Assembly (NCBI RefSeq): GCF_040546765.1
Contig: NZ_JBEPOK010000001.1
Span: forward strand, 5,208,001-5,272,000
Reading direction: 5' to 3'
DNA: 64,000 nucleotides
From: Arthrobacter sp. OAP107
GTDB lineage: Bacteria > Actinomycetota > Actinomycetes > Actinomycetales > Micrococcaceae
Shown: one piece after another, positions 31,083-39,552 of the stretch
Numbering within the stretch: position 1 is the first letter of the stretch
How the letters are laid out: each line of letters starts with the position of its first letter
Translations under genes and position numbers: made by a program
The notes under the pieces: model-generated
The model's input: the letters and a program-made list of their open reading frames with translations, nothing else
Database searches by the model: none
What the model was told of the DNA's origin: nothing

Positions 31083-31688
31083 ATGCTTCCCTTTCTGACC
31101 GGGCTCGGAGCCGGCCTCAGCCTCATCGTCGCCATCGGAGCCCAGAACGCATTTGTCCTGCGGCAGGGCCTCAAGCGCGAGGCTGTTCTTCCCGTTGTCC
31201 TGGTCTGCCTTGCCAGTGATGCCGTTCTGATCCTGGCCGGCGTCGCGGGGATCGGTGCACTCATCCAGGGCGCCCCGGTGCTCCTGGCCGTTGTGCGGTG
31301 GTTCGGCGTCGCGTTCCTTCTGGCGTACGGGATTTTCGCCGCCCGGCGTGCCTTGCGGCCCGGAGCGCTCAAGGCGGCAGACTCCCCTGGCAGGGGAACC
31401 GTCTGGTCTGCCGTGCTCACCGCCGCCGCCATCACGTGGCTCAACCCCCACGTTTACCTCGACACGCTGGTGCTGCTGGGCTCGCTGGCCAATACGCATG
31501 GTGATTCGGGCAAATGGCTCTTCGGGGCGGGGGCCGCAGCCGGAAGCGCCCTCTGGTTTCCCCTCATCGGCTACGGGGCACGCGGGCTCAGCGGCTTTTT
31601 CGCGCGGCCGGCGTCGTGGCGGATCCTCGACGGCGGGGTTGCTCTGCTCATGCTCACCCTGGCCGCCGTCCTCGCGACCGGATCCTGA
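31083..31688 (+). CDS. lysE: LysE/ArgO-type basic amino acid exporter
   Basis: This is a 201-residue membrane exporter with about six hydrophobic segments. The family signature GLSLIVAIGAQNAFVLRQGL opens the protein, and a second landmark is AAAITWLNPHVYLDTLVLLG. It exports L-lysine and L-arginine, preventing toxic accumulation during growth on peptides. It is paired with the divergent lysG. A short ribosome site (GAAG) precedes ATG 31083. Confidence 0.93.
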   Translation: MLPFLTGLGAGLSLIVAIGAQNAFVLRQGLKREAVLPVVLVCLASDAVLILAGVAGIGALIQGAPVLLAVVRWFGVAFLLAYGIFAARRALRPGALKAADSPGRGTVWSAVLTAAAITWLNPHVYLDTLVLLGSLANTHGDSGKWLFGAGAAAGSALWFPLIGYGARGLSGFFARPASWRILDGGVALLMLTLAAVLATGS

Positions 31689-31696
31689 GGCCTGCA

Positions 31697-31721
31697 ACCC
31701 GGCACCGGAGCGGCGCCGGGT
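31697..31721. terminator. Probable terminator between lysE and the MocR gene
   Basis: ACCCGGC (31697-31703) pairs with GCCGGGT (31715-31721); an alternative stem GGAGC/GCTCC overlaps it. It lies in the 50-base gap between convergent genes. Confidence 0.4.
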
Positions 31722-31738
31722 GCTCCTGAGCCGCGTTG

Positions 31739-33148
31739 CTAGAAGGCGCCGCGGGTCATTCCGTCGAGTAGCCCGGTGATAATGTCCAGCGCGCGGGCAA
31801 GCTCCAGATCGGTCGGGGCGCCGTACCCAATGACCAGGCCGTTCTCCGGAGTCCGTTCTGCAAAGTAGCTTGCCAGGGTCACCACCCGAACTCCCAGCGC
31901 GAGTGCTTCCTCCGCCAGGCGCCCGGCAGGAACATTCGGCCGAAGCCGGATCACGGCGTGCAGGCCGCCGTCCAGGGCCGCCAACTGGACGTCGTCCCGT
32001 CCTCCAAGCCGGTCAAGCAACAGTTCACGGCGATGGGCGTACTGGCGCCGTGCCCGGGCGATGTGCCGTGCGAGGCCGCCGCCCGCGATGTAGTTGGCCA
32101 AGGCAGACTGCATGACTCCGGGGACCGGTGTGCCGAGGTCAAGCCGGGCGTCCTTAAGTCGCTGCCCGGAGGTTCCGCGAACCACCAGGTAGCCGCAGCG
32201 CAGCCACCGGCTCAGTGATTTTGAGAAGGTGCCCACCAGGACGACTTCGGCGGAGGAAGGCAGTGAGGCAAGGGCGGGCAAGGGCATCCTCCGGTGCCGG
32301 AACTCGCTGTCGTAGTCGTCCTCGAGGATGATCACACCGTTGGCTTCGGCCCACGCCAGCAGAGCCAGCCTTTCCTTCACCGGCATCCGACCGCCCAGGG
32401 GGTACTGATGGCTGGGCGTCACGAGGATGGCGTCGGGACGGAAGGCAGCGGCTGCAAGCTGTGCCGCTTCCGGACCGTCGTCGGCAACCGGAAGGGTTTG
32501 CACCGTGGCTCCCGCCGCGGAAAGCACCCGCCTGGCCGTGGGATAGCCGGGGTCCTCCATCAGCACGAGGGGCGGGGCCGCTTGGCCGCGGAGTGCTGCA
32601 ACGATCAGCAGCAGGGCGTCACTGGTGCCAGCGGTGATGACGACGTCATCAGCGCTCACCGTCAGTCCGCGGGATGCGGCAAGGTGCTCGGCCACGGCGG
32701 CACGAAGGGCCGGAGTGCCCAAAGCGGCCGGAAGCTCGACCTCCACCGGCTCGGCAATGGCCTTGCGCCAGGCGGCCCGCCAGTCGCGGTCACGGAACGG
32801 GGCGCCGGATGGCCGTCCCGGCGTGAGGTCGATCGTTGCGGTTTGCTCCATGCCGGATGCGGCCTGGATGCCTTCGGACGCCGTGCCCCGGCCGTCGGAG
32901 CGCACCGCCACGCGGGTGCCGCCCGAGCCCTGGCTTTCCAAATAACCTTCACCCGCAAGCTGCTCATAGGCCCGGACCACCACTCCGCGGGAGACTCCCA
33001 GTTCGGCGGCAAGGCGCCGCGATGCCGGGAGCGTGTGCTCCGGCCTCAGGATCCCGTCCAGGATGGCAGCCCGCAGCCGGCCGACCAGCTGGGCGGAAAG
33101 CGGAACGCGGCTCCGGTGGTCAAGGACCAGCGGCAGTTCGGCTTCGAT
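31739..33148 (-). CDS. MocR/PdxR-type GntR regulator with aminotransferase domain
   Basis: This is a fusion regulator of about 469 residues: an N-terminal GntR winged helix (PLSAQLVGRLRAAILDGIL, LPASRRLAAELGVSRGVVVR) and a fold-type-I aminotransferase domain with the PLP-lysine in LVGTFSKSLSRWLR. No ATG, GTG or TTG exists in frame before residue 56. The frame opens after a TAG, and a perfect AGGAGG (33160-33155) lies 6 bases before an ATC codon at 33148, so ATC is the likely start. It is divergent from a DapA-family gene that it probably regulates, with PLP or an amino compound as effector. Confidence 0.82.
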   Translation of the reverse strand: MEAELPLVLDHRSRVPLSAQLVGRLRAAILDGILRPEHTLPASRRLAAELGVSRGVVVRAYEQLAGEGYLESQGSGGTRVAVRSDGRGTASEGIQAASGMEQTATIDLTPGRPSGAPFRDRDWRAAWRKAIAEPVEVELPAALGTPALRAAVAEHLAASRGLTVSADDVVITAGTSDALLLIVAALRGQAAPPLVLMEDPGYPTARRVLSAAGATVQTLPVADDGPEAAQLAAAAFRPDAILVTPSHQYPLGGRMPVKERLALLAWAEANGVIILEDDYDSEFRHRRMPLPALASLPSSAEVVLVGTFSKSLSRWLRCGYLVVRGTSGQRLKDARLDLGTPVPGVMQSALANYIAGGGLARHIARARRQYAHRRELLLDRLGGRDDVQLAALDGGLHAVIRLRPNVPAGRLAEEALALGVRVVTLASYFAERTPENGLVIGYGAPTDLELARALDIITGLLDGMTRGAF

Positions 33149-33149
33149 C

Positions 33150-33194
33150 TTGGTCCTCCTGAATTGTGGATTCTTGGATCTATGCTAGGACCAA
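33150..33194. promoter_or_regulatory. Half-site array between the MocR and DapA-family genes
   Basis: TTGGTCC (33150-33156), TTGGATC (33174-33180) and GGACCAA (33188-33194) are three copies of one half-site, two direct and one inverted. They begin right at the MocR start. Sets of direct and inverted half-sites are usual for MocR-type regulators. Confidence 0.45.
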
Positions 33195-33249
33195 TCCGGC
33201 TGTGAGCATGAAGGGAGAAACCAAACTGGACTGAGAGAGGACACCGTTC

Positions 33250-34173
33250 GTGTTTAACGGCCTTTGTGCATTTCCCCTGACTCCGCTCGCCGGGGACAAC
33301 GTCGACGAAGCCGCACTGGGCCGGCTGGTCGGGCGGTGCGCCGATGCCGGCGCCGACTCAATCGGAGTTCTAGGCTCGACCGGCGTCTACACCTACCTGC
33401 TGCGCGGGGAACGCCGCAGGGTGGTGGCGGCCGCCGTCGAAGCTGCGCAGGGAATCCCCGTCGTGGCAGGTGTCGGTGCGATGCGCACCCGTGACGTGCT
33501 GGCGTGCGTGGAAGATGCCCAGGCGGCGGGTGCTTCGGGCGTGCTGCTGGCGCCGGTGTCGTACCAGCGGCTGACCGAGGAAGAGGTCTACGGGCTCTAC
33601 CGCGAGGCCTCGTCTGCAGCCGGTCTGCCGATTGCCGTCTATGACAACCCGGCCACCACGGGGTTCACCTTCACCGATGAACTCCATGGCCGCATCGCCG
33701 AACTTCCGGGCATCACGTCGATCAAGTTCCCCCCGCCTGCACCGGGCCAGGCCGCCGAACGCATCGCCGGGCTCCGGGCGGCAGTTCCCGGAAGTGTTTC
33801 CCTGGGCATCAGCGGCGACTGGGCCGCGGCGGAGGCACTGACCGCAGGGTGCGACGTTTGGTATTCGGTCATCGCCGGTCTTTTTCCTAAGACCGCGAGG
33901 GTGATCGTTGACCTCGCCCAGGCCAGCCAGGCCAGCCAGACCGGCCCAGCCGGCCAGGCCGGGAAGGGCGACCTTGCGCTGGAAGCCTCTGCAGCGCTGG
34001 AGTCCGTGTGGGCGCTCTTCCGCACGTACGGGAGCCTGCGGGTCGCCGCCACGATGGCCGAATTGCTTGGTTTCGTGGAGGCACCGTGCCTGCCCCGTCC
34101 GCTGAAAAGCCTGGCCGGTGAGGACCGCGCCAGGGTGGAGGAAGCCCTGCGGCTCAGCGGCCTGGGCGCCTGA
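33250..34173 (+). CDS. DapA-family (dihydrodipicolinate synthase-like) aldolase
   Basis: This is a 307-residue class I aldolase/lyase of the DapA/NanA superfamily. The Schiff-base lysine is in ITSIKFPPP, the catalytic Tyr in IAVYDNPAT, and the GST motif in VLGSTGVYTYL. It starts with GTG after AGAGAGGA. The likely duplicated DapA role and the neighbouring MocR regulator point to a catabolic or amino-acid-related lyase, not lysine synthesis. A (GCCAG)-rich repeat at 33918-33965 adds an AQASQASQ-type insert. The substrate is unknown. Confidence 0.85.
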   Translation: MFNGLCAFPLTPLAGDNVDEAALGRLVGRCADAGADSIGVLGSTGVYTYLLRGERRRVVAAAVEAAQGIPVVAGVGAMRTRDVLACVEDAQAAGASGVLLAPVSYQRLTEEEVYGLYREASSAAGLPIAVYDNPATTGFTFTDELHGRIAELPGITSIKFPPPAPGQAAERIAGLRAAVPGSVSLGISGDWAAAEALTAGCDVWYSVIAGLFPKTARVIVDLAQASQASQTGPAGQAGKGDLALEASAALESVWALFRTYGSLRVAATMAELLGFVEAPCLPRPLKSLAGEDRARVEEALRLSGLGA

Positions 34174-34184
34174 GCAGGTGCAGC

Positions 34185-35460
34185 ATGGGTAGCCCGGACC
34201 GCGGCACGGCGCGGCAAGAAACGCGGGCGCAGCAACAGGCACGGGCAGAGCAGGAAGTACCGCGAAAACCGGCACCGGCCCGGCCCGGCGGCGGACTGGC
34301 CCGGTATGTGGCGGCGGCCACGCTTGCGCGCACCGCTGACGGCGGAGCCGTTGTGGCGATCGTCCTCATGGTCACCACCAGCGGGGCGCCGGGCTGGCTT
34401 GCCGGGTTGCTTGGCGCCTGCATCACCGCACCGCACCTGCTGGGGCCGCTGGTGGCGCGGAGCCTGGATTCCTGCCGCGACGGCCGCGTCCTGATCGCAT
34501 GGGCGTGCATCGTCCATGGCGCCACCCTTGCCGCCGCAGTGCTGCTCTATCCGGTGACGTGGCCGGCGCTGACGGGCGTTCTGCTGGTGGCCTCGGGACT
34601 GGTTGGGCCCTTGTTAACCGGCGGCATCAGCAGCCGTCTTCCCGCGATCGCCGGGCCGGACCGGGTCAGCCAGCGCCGGGCGCAGGGCTGGGATGTGGCC
34701 ACCTACGGAATCGGCGGGACGATCGGCCCGAGCGTCGTGGCCGCCGTCTCCGCCTGGGCCGGTCCCACCGTAGCCGCGCTCATCCTGGCGGCAGGCACTT
34801 TCGTTGCCGCCGCAGTCGTTCGCTTGCTGCCCTACGTTCCGCCGGCAGCAGTGGCAGCCGAGGTTCCGCGGCCGGCCCAGACCCTGCGGCTCATGACAGT
34901 CACAGGCCGCCTTCGGAGGATGCTGTATCTGACCGTCACGGTTGCGTTCTCCGTTGCCGCGCTTCCTATCGCGGCCGTCGCCTCCACTGCGATGTTCCAC
35001 GTACAGCCTGCCGCCGCCGGCGTTCTGACGGCCGCGTACGGGCTGGGCGGCCTGGCCGGATCGGCCGGCGTGATGTGCCGTCCGCTGCGGGGCGACGCGG
35101 ACCGGCCTGGTCACCCGCCTCGCGGGACTGGTCGCCGCGGCGCTCGCCGTCGCCGCGTTATCCGGGTCCTTTGCGCCTGCCGTCGCAGCATACGCGGCCG
35201 CCGGGGTCATGAACTCGTGCTTCTTCGCGGCGACCCTCGCCGCCCGCAGCGAGTTTGCCCCGCCGCAGGTCCGCGGGCAGGTGTTTGTTTGGGTCGGCGC
35301 CCTCAAGATCGCCGCCGGGTCCGCCGGCACGGCCGCGGCCGGTGTCGTGATCACAGGGGAGCCGCAGTTTCCCCTGTTCCTTGCCGCCGCACTTATCCTG
35401 GCCGTTGCCGGGGCATCGGCCCTGGACCGCCGCAGCACGGCCGGGCTCCAGACGGAATGA
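34185..35460 (+). pseudogene. MFS transporter with a frameshift in the C-terminal third
   Basis: The first 300 residues (34185 to about 35080) are a normal MFS-type membrane protein: a polar N-terminus, GGLARYVAAATLARTADGGA, and repeated hydrophobic helices up to YGLGGLAGSAGVM. After that the frame turns to Arg-rich nonsense and runs to 35483. The proper continuation (LVTRLAGLVAAALAVAAL, NSCFFAATLAARSEF, VFVWVGALKIAAG) is in the +1 frame and ends at TGA 35458-35460. The conflict lies between about 35074 and 35110, where a GGGG run (35089-35092) stands. It is either a decayed gene or a one-base sequence error. It starts 11 bases after the DapA-family gene. Confidence 0.75.
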
Positions 35461-35565
35461 GGGGCTGCGCGTCGAACAACTGAGGTTCGTCCCCATATCC
35501 CGGGAACGCGGTTACGATTTGAGTTCCGGGGCTTTCGGGCCCGCCCGCAGCAGCCGAAGGACACC

Positions 35566-36483
35566 ATGACAGCCCAGAATGCTTCCTCGCCGCCACGGGC
35601 CGCCGTGGTGGTCAACCCCGCCAAGGATGTTGGCGCCGATCTCCGCGCCTCGCTGGTCCGGCTGTGCGACACACTGGGATGGGCCGAGCCGCTGTGGCTG
35701 GAAACCACCGTTGAAGACCCGGGAGTGGGCCAGGCGCGCGAGGCGCTGGCGGCGGGGGTCGACGTCGTTATTGCCGCCGGCGGCGACGGTACGGTGCGGT
35801 GCGTGGCTGAGGCGCTGGCAGGAACCGATACGCCGATGGGCATGGTCCCGCTCGGGACCGGCAACCTGCTGGCCCGCAACATGGGCGTGGACATCACTGA
35901 CCCCGTATCCGCCGCCTACGACGTCCTGAACGGCACCGATCGCACGGTCGACGTTGCCAGAACCACCTTTGACGGGTCCGACGGCGAGAACGTCTTCCTG
36001 GTGATGGCCGGTGTGGGCTATGACGCCGCGATCATGGCGGACACGGTGGACGCGCTGAAGGACCGCATGGGGTGGCTTGCGTACGTCGAGGCCGGCATCC
36101 GCAAGCTCCCGGGCAAGCCGGTCAGGGCCACCATCCAGGTGGACGACAAGCATCCGGTCAAGCGGCGGATCCGCAGTGTCATGGCAGGCAATTGCGGCCG
36201 GATCATGGGCGGCATCGAGATTTTCCCCGAGGCGAAGATCGACGACGGCATCGTGGACCTGCTGATCCTGGCGCCGCGCGGGCACTTCGGCTGGCTGGGG
36301 GTTGCGGCGGGCATCTTCGGCCGCAAGAAGAACAAGAAGGAATCCGCCGAGTACTTCCAGGGCAAGAAAATCGAGGTCACCCTGGAGCACGAGGAGGAGT
36401 TCCAGCTTGACGGCGATCATGTGGGCGCCGTCAAGCACCTTTCCATCTGGGTGGATCCCGGGGCGCTCAAAGTCCGGATGTAG
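35566..36483 (+). CDS. Diacylglycerol kinase / lipid kinase family protein
   Basis: This is a 305-residue protein of the DagK/YegS lipid-kinase family. The nucleotide-binding block VVVNPAKD, IAAGGDGTVR and PLGTGNLLARN is followed by a GVGYDAAIM region and a C-terminal beta domain with EEFQLDGDH. Such enzymes phosphorylate diacylglycerol, sphingoid or related lipids at the membrane. GAAGGA precedes the ATG. It stands alone between the MFS gene and a convergent operon. Confidence 0.9.
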   Translation: MTAQNASSPPRAAVVVNPAKDVGADLRASLVRLCDTLGWAEPLWLETTVEDPGVGQAREALAAGVDVVIAAGGDGTVRCVAEALAGTDTPMGMVPLGTGNLLARNMGVDITDPVSAAYDVLNGTDRTVDVARTTFDGSDGENVFLVMAGVGYDAAIMADTVDALKDRMGWLAYVEAGIRKLPGKPVRATIQVDDKHPVKRRIRSVMAGNCGRIMGGIEIFPEAKIDDGIVDLLILAPRGHFGWLGVAAGIFGRKKNKKESAEYFQGKKIEVTLEHEEEFQLDGDHVGAVKHLSIWVDPGALKVRM

Positions 36484-36522
36484 ACCCGATCCGGGTGTAG
36501 ATCCGTTCCGGACGTTGAGCGC

Positions 36523-36543
36523 CCCGGGCTTGGGGTGCCCGGG
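36523..36543. terminator. Possible terminator
   Basis: CCCGGGC (36523-36529) and GCCCGGG (36537-36543) can form a 7-bp stem with a 7-base loop between the convergent dagK-like and racemase-family genes. There is no U-tract. Confidence 0.35.
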
Positions 36544-36566
36544 CCCGGCCTAAGTGGCCAGGCGCG

Positions 36567-37295
36567 TCAGTCCCCGAGGAGCCTGCCCCACCTTGGTGCG
36601 AGCAAGGGGGAGCCGGCAAGTTTCAGGCAGTGCCACAGCGTCACGGCCACCGAGTCCAGGACGGGGATCCCCGTGCCCGCCTCGATTTCGGCCGCGATGT
36701 TGGCGCCGTACAGGTTGGTGCAGAGGTAGATCAGCGCGTCCGGAGCGTCGGCCGCGAGTTCCAGGGAGCCCGGGCGCATCTCGTCATCGGTGACCCGGCC
36801 GAAGGACTCGTTGTCGCTCAGGCCGAGGCAGCGGTGGCTGACGGTTTTGATGCCGTCCCGCTCATAGGACCTGATGATGGCCTCGTTGACGTCTTGTGTA
36901 TATGGCGTGAACAGCCCGATCCGCTCGGTGCCGAACGCCCGGAACGCCTCCAGGTAGGCGAGCGTGGACGTCGTGGCCGGGATGCCCGTGGCGTCGGTGA
37001 TTTCCAGGGCCAGGTCGCGGTCGTGCGCGGAACCCAGCCACGAGCCCGAGGTGCCGTTCCAGGCGATCACGTCCACGTCCGCCGTCGCCAGCAGCCCTGC
37101 GGCTTCGCGCATGACGGCGGCGTCAAACTGCCTGTCCGATGAATCGTCCAGCGCGATCCGGGTGACCGGGATCCGGGTGAAGTGGATGGTGACGTCGGTG
37201 CGGCCGCCCAGGATGCGGTAGCTCTGCGGTTCCAGGCAGGTGTTGGAGGACGGCACGATCATGCCGATCCTGGCGGGGCGGAGGGTTGAGGTCAT
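36567..37295 (-). CDS. Asp/Glu racemase superfamily protein, arylmalonate decarboxylase / maleate isomerase-like
   Basis: This is a 242-residue member of the Asp/Glu racemase superfamily. It starts RIGMIVPSSNTCLEP, like maleate isomerases and arylmalonate decarboxylases. The first catalytic position reads AWNGTSGSW, with Gly before TS instead of Cys, while the second site keeps Cys in YLCTNLYGA. One Cys with a GTS loop is the pattern of arylmalonate decarboxylase. It is the last gene of the GntR-controlled operon, 9 bases after the amidohydrolase gene. A decarboxylase or isomerase acting on the ring-opened product is a reasonable guess. Confidence 0.78.
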   Translation of the reverse strand: MTSTLRPARIGMIVPSSNTCLEPQSYRILGGRTDVTIHFTRIPVTRIALDDSSDRQFDAAVMREAAGLLATADVDVIAWNGTSGSWLGSAHDRDLALEITDATGIPATTSTLAYLEAFRAFGTERIGLFTPYTQDVNEAIIRSYERDGIKTVSHRCLGLSDNESFGRVTDDEMRPGSLELAADAPDALIYLCTNLYGANIAAEIEAGTGIPVLDSVAVTLWHCLKLAGSPLLAPRWGRLLGD

Positions 37296-37304
37296 CGGGT
37301 GCTC

Positions 37305-38726
37305 CTAGAGGATCGCGGCGGACAGGCCGGCAGCGGCGGCAAGGTGTTCGCGGAAGCCGTTCCGGGCCACGAAGCGGCCCACGGCGCCGGGGTCGTGGAA
37401 GCCCTCCCGATCCAGCACCACGCGGCCAGCGGACACCACGACGGCGGGCCAGCCGGCCAGCGTGCGGCCGTCGAAGGGCGAGAAATCGGTCCCCATGTGC
37501 AGTGCGCTGCCGTCCACCGTCCGGTGTTCCGCGGGATCGAAGAGCACCAGGTCGGCGTCGAAGCCCTCGGCGATGCTGCCCTTTCCGGGCAGCGCATTGA
37601 TGCGCGCCGGTCCCGCGGAGAAGACCTCCACGAAGTCCTCCACGCCGCTGCCCGCTTCGGCCATCGCCGTGAACGTGACCGGCATGCGGGTCTCCACGCC
37701 CGGAAGGCCATGCGGCATGGCGCGGACGTCATCGGTGCGTTCCCGCTTCTGGGTCAGGTCGTAGCAGGAATGGTCCGAGGAGACGGTGTGGATGGCGCCG
37801 CCGGCCAGCCGCTCCTTCAGCGCCGCGACCGTCTCCGGGCTGCGCATCGGCGGGCAGCAGGCGTACCACTCCGGGAAGGCCGAGCCGTACACGGTGTCAT
37901 CGAGGGTGAGGTAGTGCGGGCAGGTTTCCGAGTAGGCTTCCTGGCCGCGGGCCCGGGCCTCGGTGACCAGGTCGACGGCGCCGGGCGTGGACTGGTGGAC
38001 AAAGTACACCGGGGCCTTCGTGTACTGGGCCATGGCCAGGGTTTCCTTGACCGAGATTTCCTCGGCAAGCTCGGGGCGCGTGCGGTGCAGGTGCTCGATG
38101 CCGATCCTGCCGTCGTCGGCGTGCTGTTCGGTGCAGTCGGTGATGATGGGGTCGTGCTCGGCGTGGATGTAGGTGAGCCCGTCCAGTCGGACCATTTCAC
38201 GCATCACCTTCAGGATGGTGTCCCCGTCCGCCATGGTGGTGCCGCGGTTGGTGGTGTACATCTTCACGGAGCGGACACCCTCGGCGGCGAGCTGTTCGAG
38301 CTGCCACGGCACGGTCTCGTCCCAGCTGATCACGGACCCGTGCAGGGCCACATCGCAGCGGGATTCCTGCGCCAGCTCCTTCTTGTTGAGCACGGCGGCG
38401 AGCGGGGTTTCGCGGGCGTCGCGGGGGATGCCGAAGTCGATGATGGTGGTGGTGCCGCCCCACAGGGCAGCTGTGGAGGTGGTCCGGTAATCGTCCAGGG
38501 TGCGGAACCGGCCGGTCACCTGGGCCACGTGGCAGTGCCCGTCCACGCCGCCGGGGATCACCAGCTGGCCGGCGGCGTCGATGGTGCGTTCGGCGTCGGG
38601 CGCGGGTTCCGTGGCGTCGACCAGCTGGCTGATCTTGCCGTCCATCACCACGACATGGGCGGACCGGCGGCCAAAACTGTTGACCACGGTGCCGTTGGCG
38701 ATGACGAGTTGGGGGATGCGGGACAT
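37305..38726 (-). CDS. Dihydropyrimidinase / hydantoinase-type amidohydrolase
   Basis: This is a 473-residue metal-dependent cyclic amidohydrolase. It has the first metal pair in GGVDGHCHVAQ, the lysine expected to be carbamylated in VRSVKMYTTNRG, metal His residues in YIHAEHD and FVHQST, and the metal Asp in TVSSDHSCYD. It should open hydantoin, dihydropyrimidine, allantoin or a related ring. Flanked by two racemase-superfamily genes, an importer and a GntR regulator on the same strand, it is the core enzyme of a catabolic operon. The start is ATG 38726 with AGGAGGACA upstream. Confidence 0.88.
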   Translation of the reverse strand: MSRIPQLVIANGTVVNSFGRRSAHVVVMDGKISQLVDATEPAPDAERTIDAAGQLVIPGGVDGHCHVAQVTGRFRTLDDYRTTSTAALWGGTTTIIDFGIPRDARETPLAAVLNKKELAQESRCDVALHGSVISWDETVPWQLEQLAAEGVRSVKMYTTNRGTTMADGDTILKVMREMVRLDGLTYIHAEHDPIITDCTEQHADDGRIGIEHLHRTRPELAEEISVKETLAMAQYTKAPVYFVHQSTPGAVDLVTEARARGQEAYSETCPHYLTLDDTVYGSAFPEWYACCPPMRSPETVAALKERLAGGAIHTVSSDHSCYDLTQKRERTDDVRAMPHGLPGVETRMPVTFTAMAEAGSGVEDFVEVFSAGPARINALPGKGSIAEGFDADLVLFDPAEHRTVDGSALHMGTDFSPFDGRTLAGWPAVVVSAGRVVLDREGFHDPGAVGRFVARNGFREHLAAAAGLSAAIL

Positions 38727-38772
38727 CGTTGTCCTCCTGACTGGGAAGCTGAATGGAAGGGAAGCTGCTGGG

Positions 38773-39552
38773 CTAGCTGTGTGACGGGGCCGCGGCGTTC
38801 GACGCCGTCTGGGCGGCGGTCAGGGCGGCGTCGAGATGTTCCGACAGGCCCTTGCGGGCCTTGACCGGCGGGGGAGCGAACGCGCCGGCGCGGTGCGGGG
38901 CGGACTGGAGCGCCACCACGGCCTCCGCCATCCGGATGCCGGCGGAGATGCCGTCCACCACGGGAACGGGGATCTGCCCCTGGAGTTCCCGGGCCAGCCC
39001 CGCCAGGGGCGCTCCGGCGAGGATCACGACGTCGGCCCCGTCCTCCGCGACGGCCCGCCGGCTCAGTGCCAGGAGGGTCTCCTTGAAATCCCGCTGCACG
39101 GAGCCGATGGCGTTCAGGGTCTCGTTGATGGAGCGGATGGAGGCCAGCCGGCCGCCGAGGCCGAAGCGCTCGACGCAGTCCAGGTACCAGGGCCGGATCC
39201 GGTCGGAGATGGCGATGATGGAGAACCTGTGTCCCTGCAGGGCGGCGGCGCAGAGGGCCGCCTCGGTGATGCCGATGACCGGCACGTCGGCGAGTTCCTT
39301 CAGGGCCGGCATCCCCGGGTCCCCGAAGGCCGCCACCACGACGCCGTCGACCTGGCCGTGATGCTCGGCGATGATCTCGGCGACGGCGCCGGCAGCGATG
39401 AGCGATTCAAAGCGGGTTTCGATGTATTCGACGCCGTGACCGGCCGTGCGGACCACCAGTTCGGTGCCCGGGGAGGCGGAGCGCCGGGCCTCGGACTCGA
39501 TCAGGGCGGTGACGTCGTCGCTGATGTTGGGGTTGATGACGAGAAGCTTCAT
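38773..39552 (-). CDS. Hydantoin/Asp-Glu racemase homologue lacking both catalytic Cys
   Basis: This is a 259-residue protein with the hydantoin-racemase fold: MKLLVINPNISDDVT at the start, AAFGDPGMPALKE, VPVIGITEAA and DVVILAGAPLAGLA. Hydantoin and allantoin racemases carry Cys at the position before FGDPG and in the ILGCAG block; here they are Ala and Gly. A two-base racemisation by Cys is therefore not possible as in the known enzymes. It may be a binding or auxiliary protein or a lyase. It overlaps the GntR gene (ATGA). Confidence 0.8.
   Translation of the reverse strand: MKLLVINPNISDDVTALIESEARRSASPGTELVVRTAGHGVEYIETRFESLIAAGAVAEIIAEHHGQVDGVVVAAFGDPGMPALKELADVPVIGITEAALCAAALQGHRFSIIAISDRIRPWYLDCVERFGLGGRLASIRSINETLNAIGSVQRDFKETLLALSRRAVAEDGADVVILAGAPLAGLARELQGQIPVPVVDGISAGIRMAEAVVALQSAPHRAGAFAPPPVKARKGLSEHLDAALTAAQTASNAAAPSHS

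Noticed and set aside
33918..33965. GCCAG-type repeats as a possible CRISPR or minisatellite
   Set aside because: A short in-frame low-complexity stretch of the DapA-family gene; no spacer structure.
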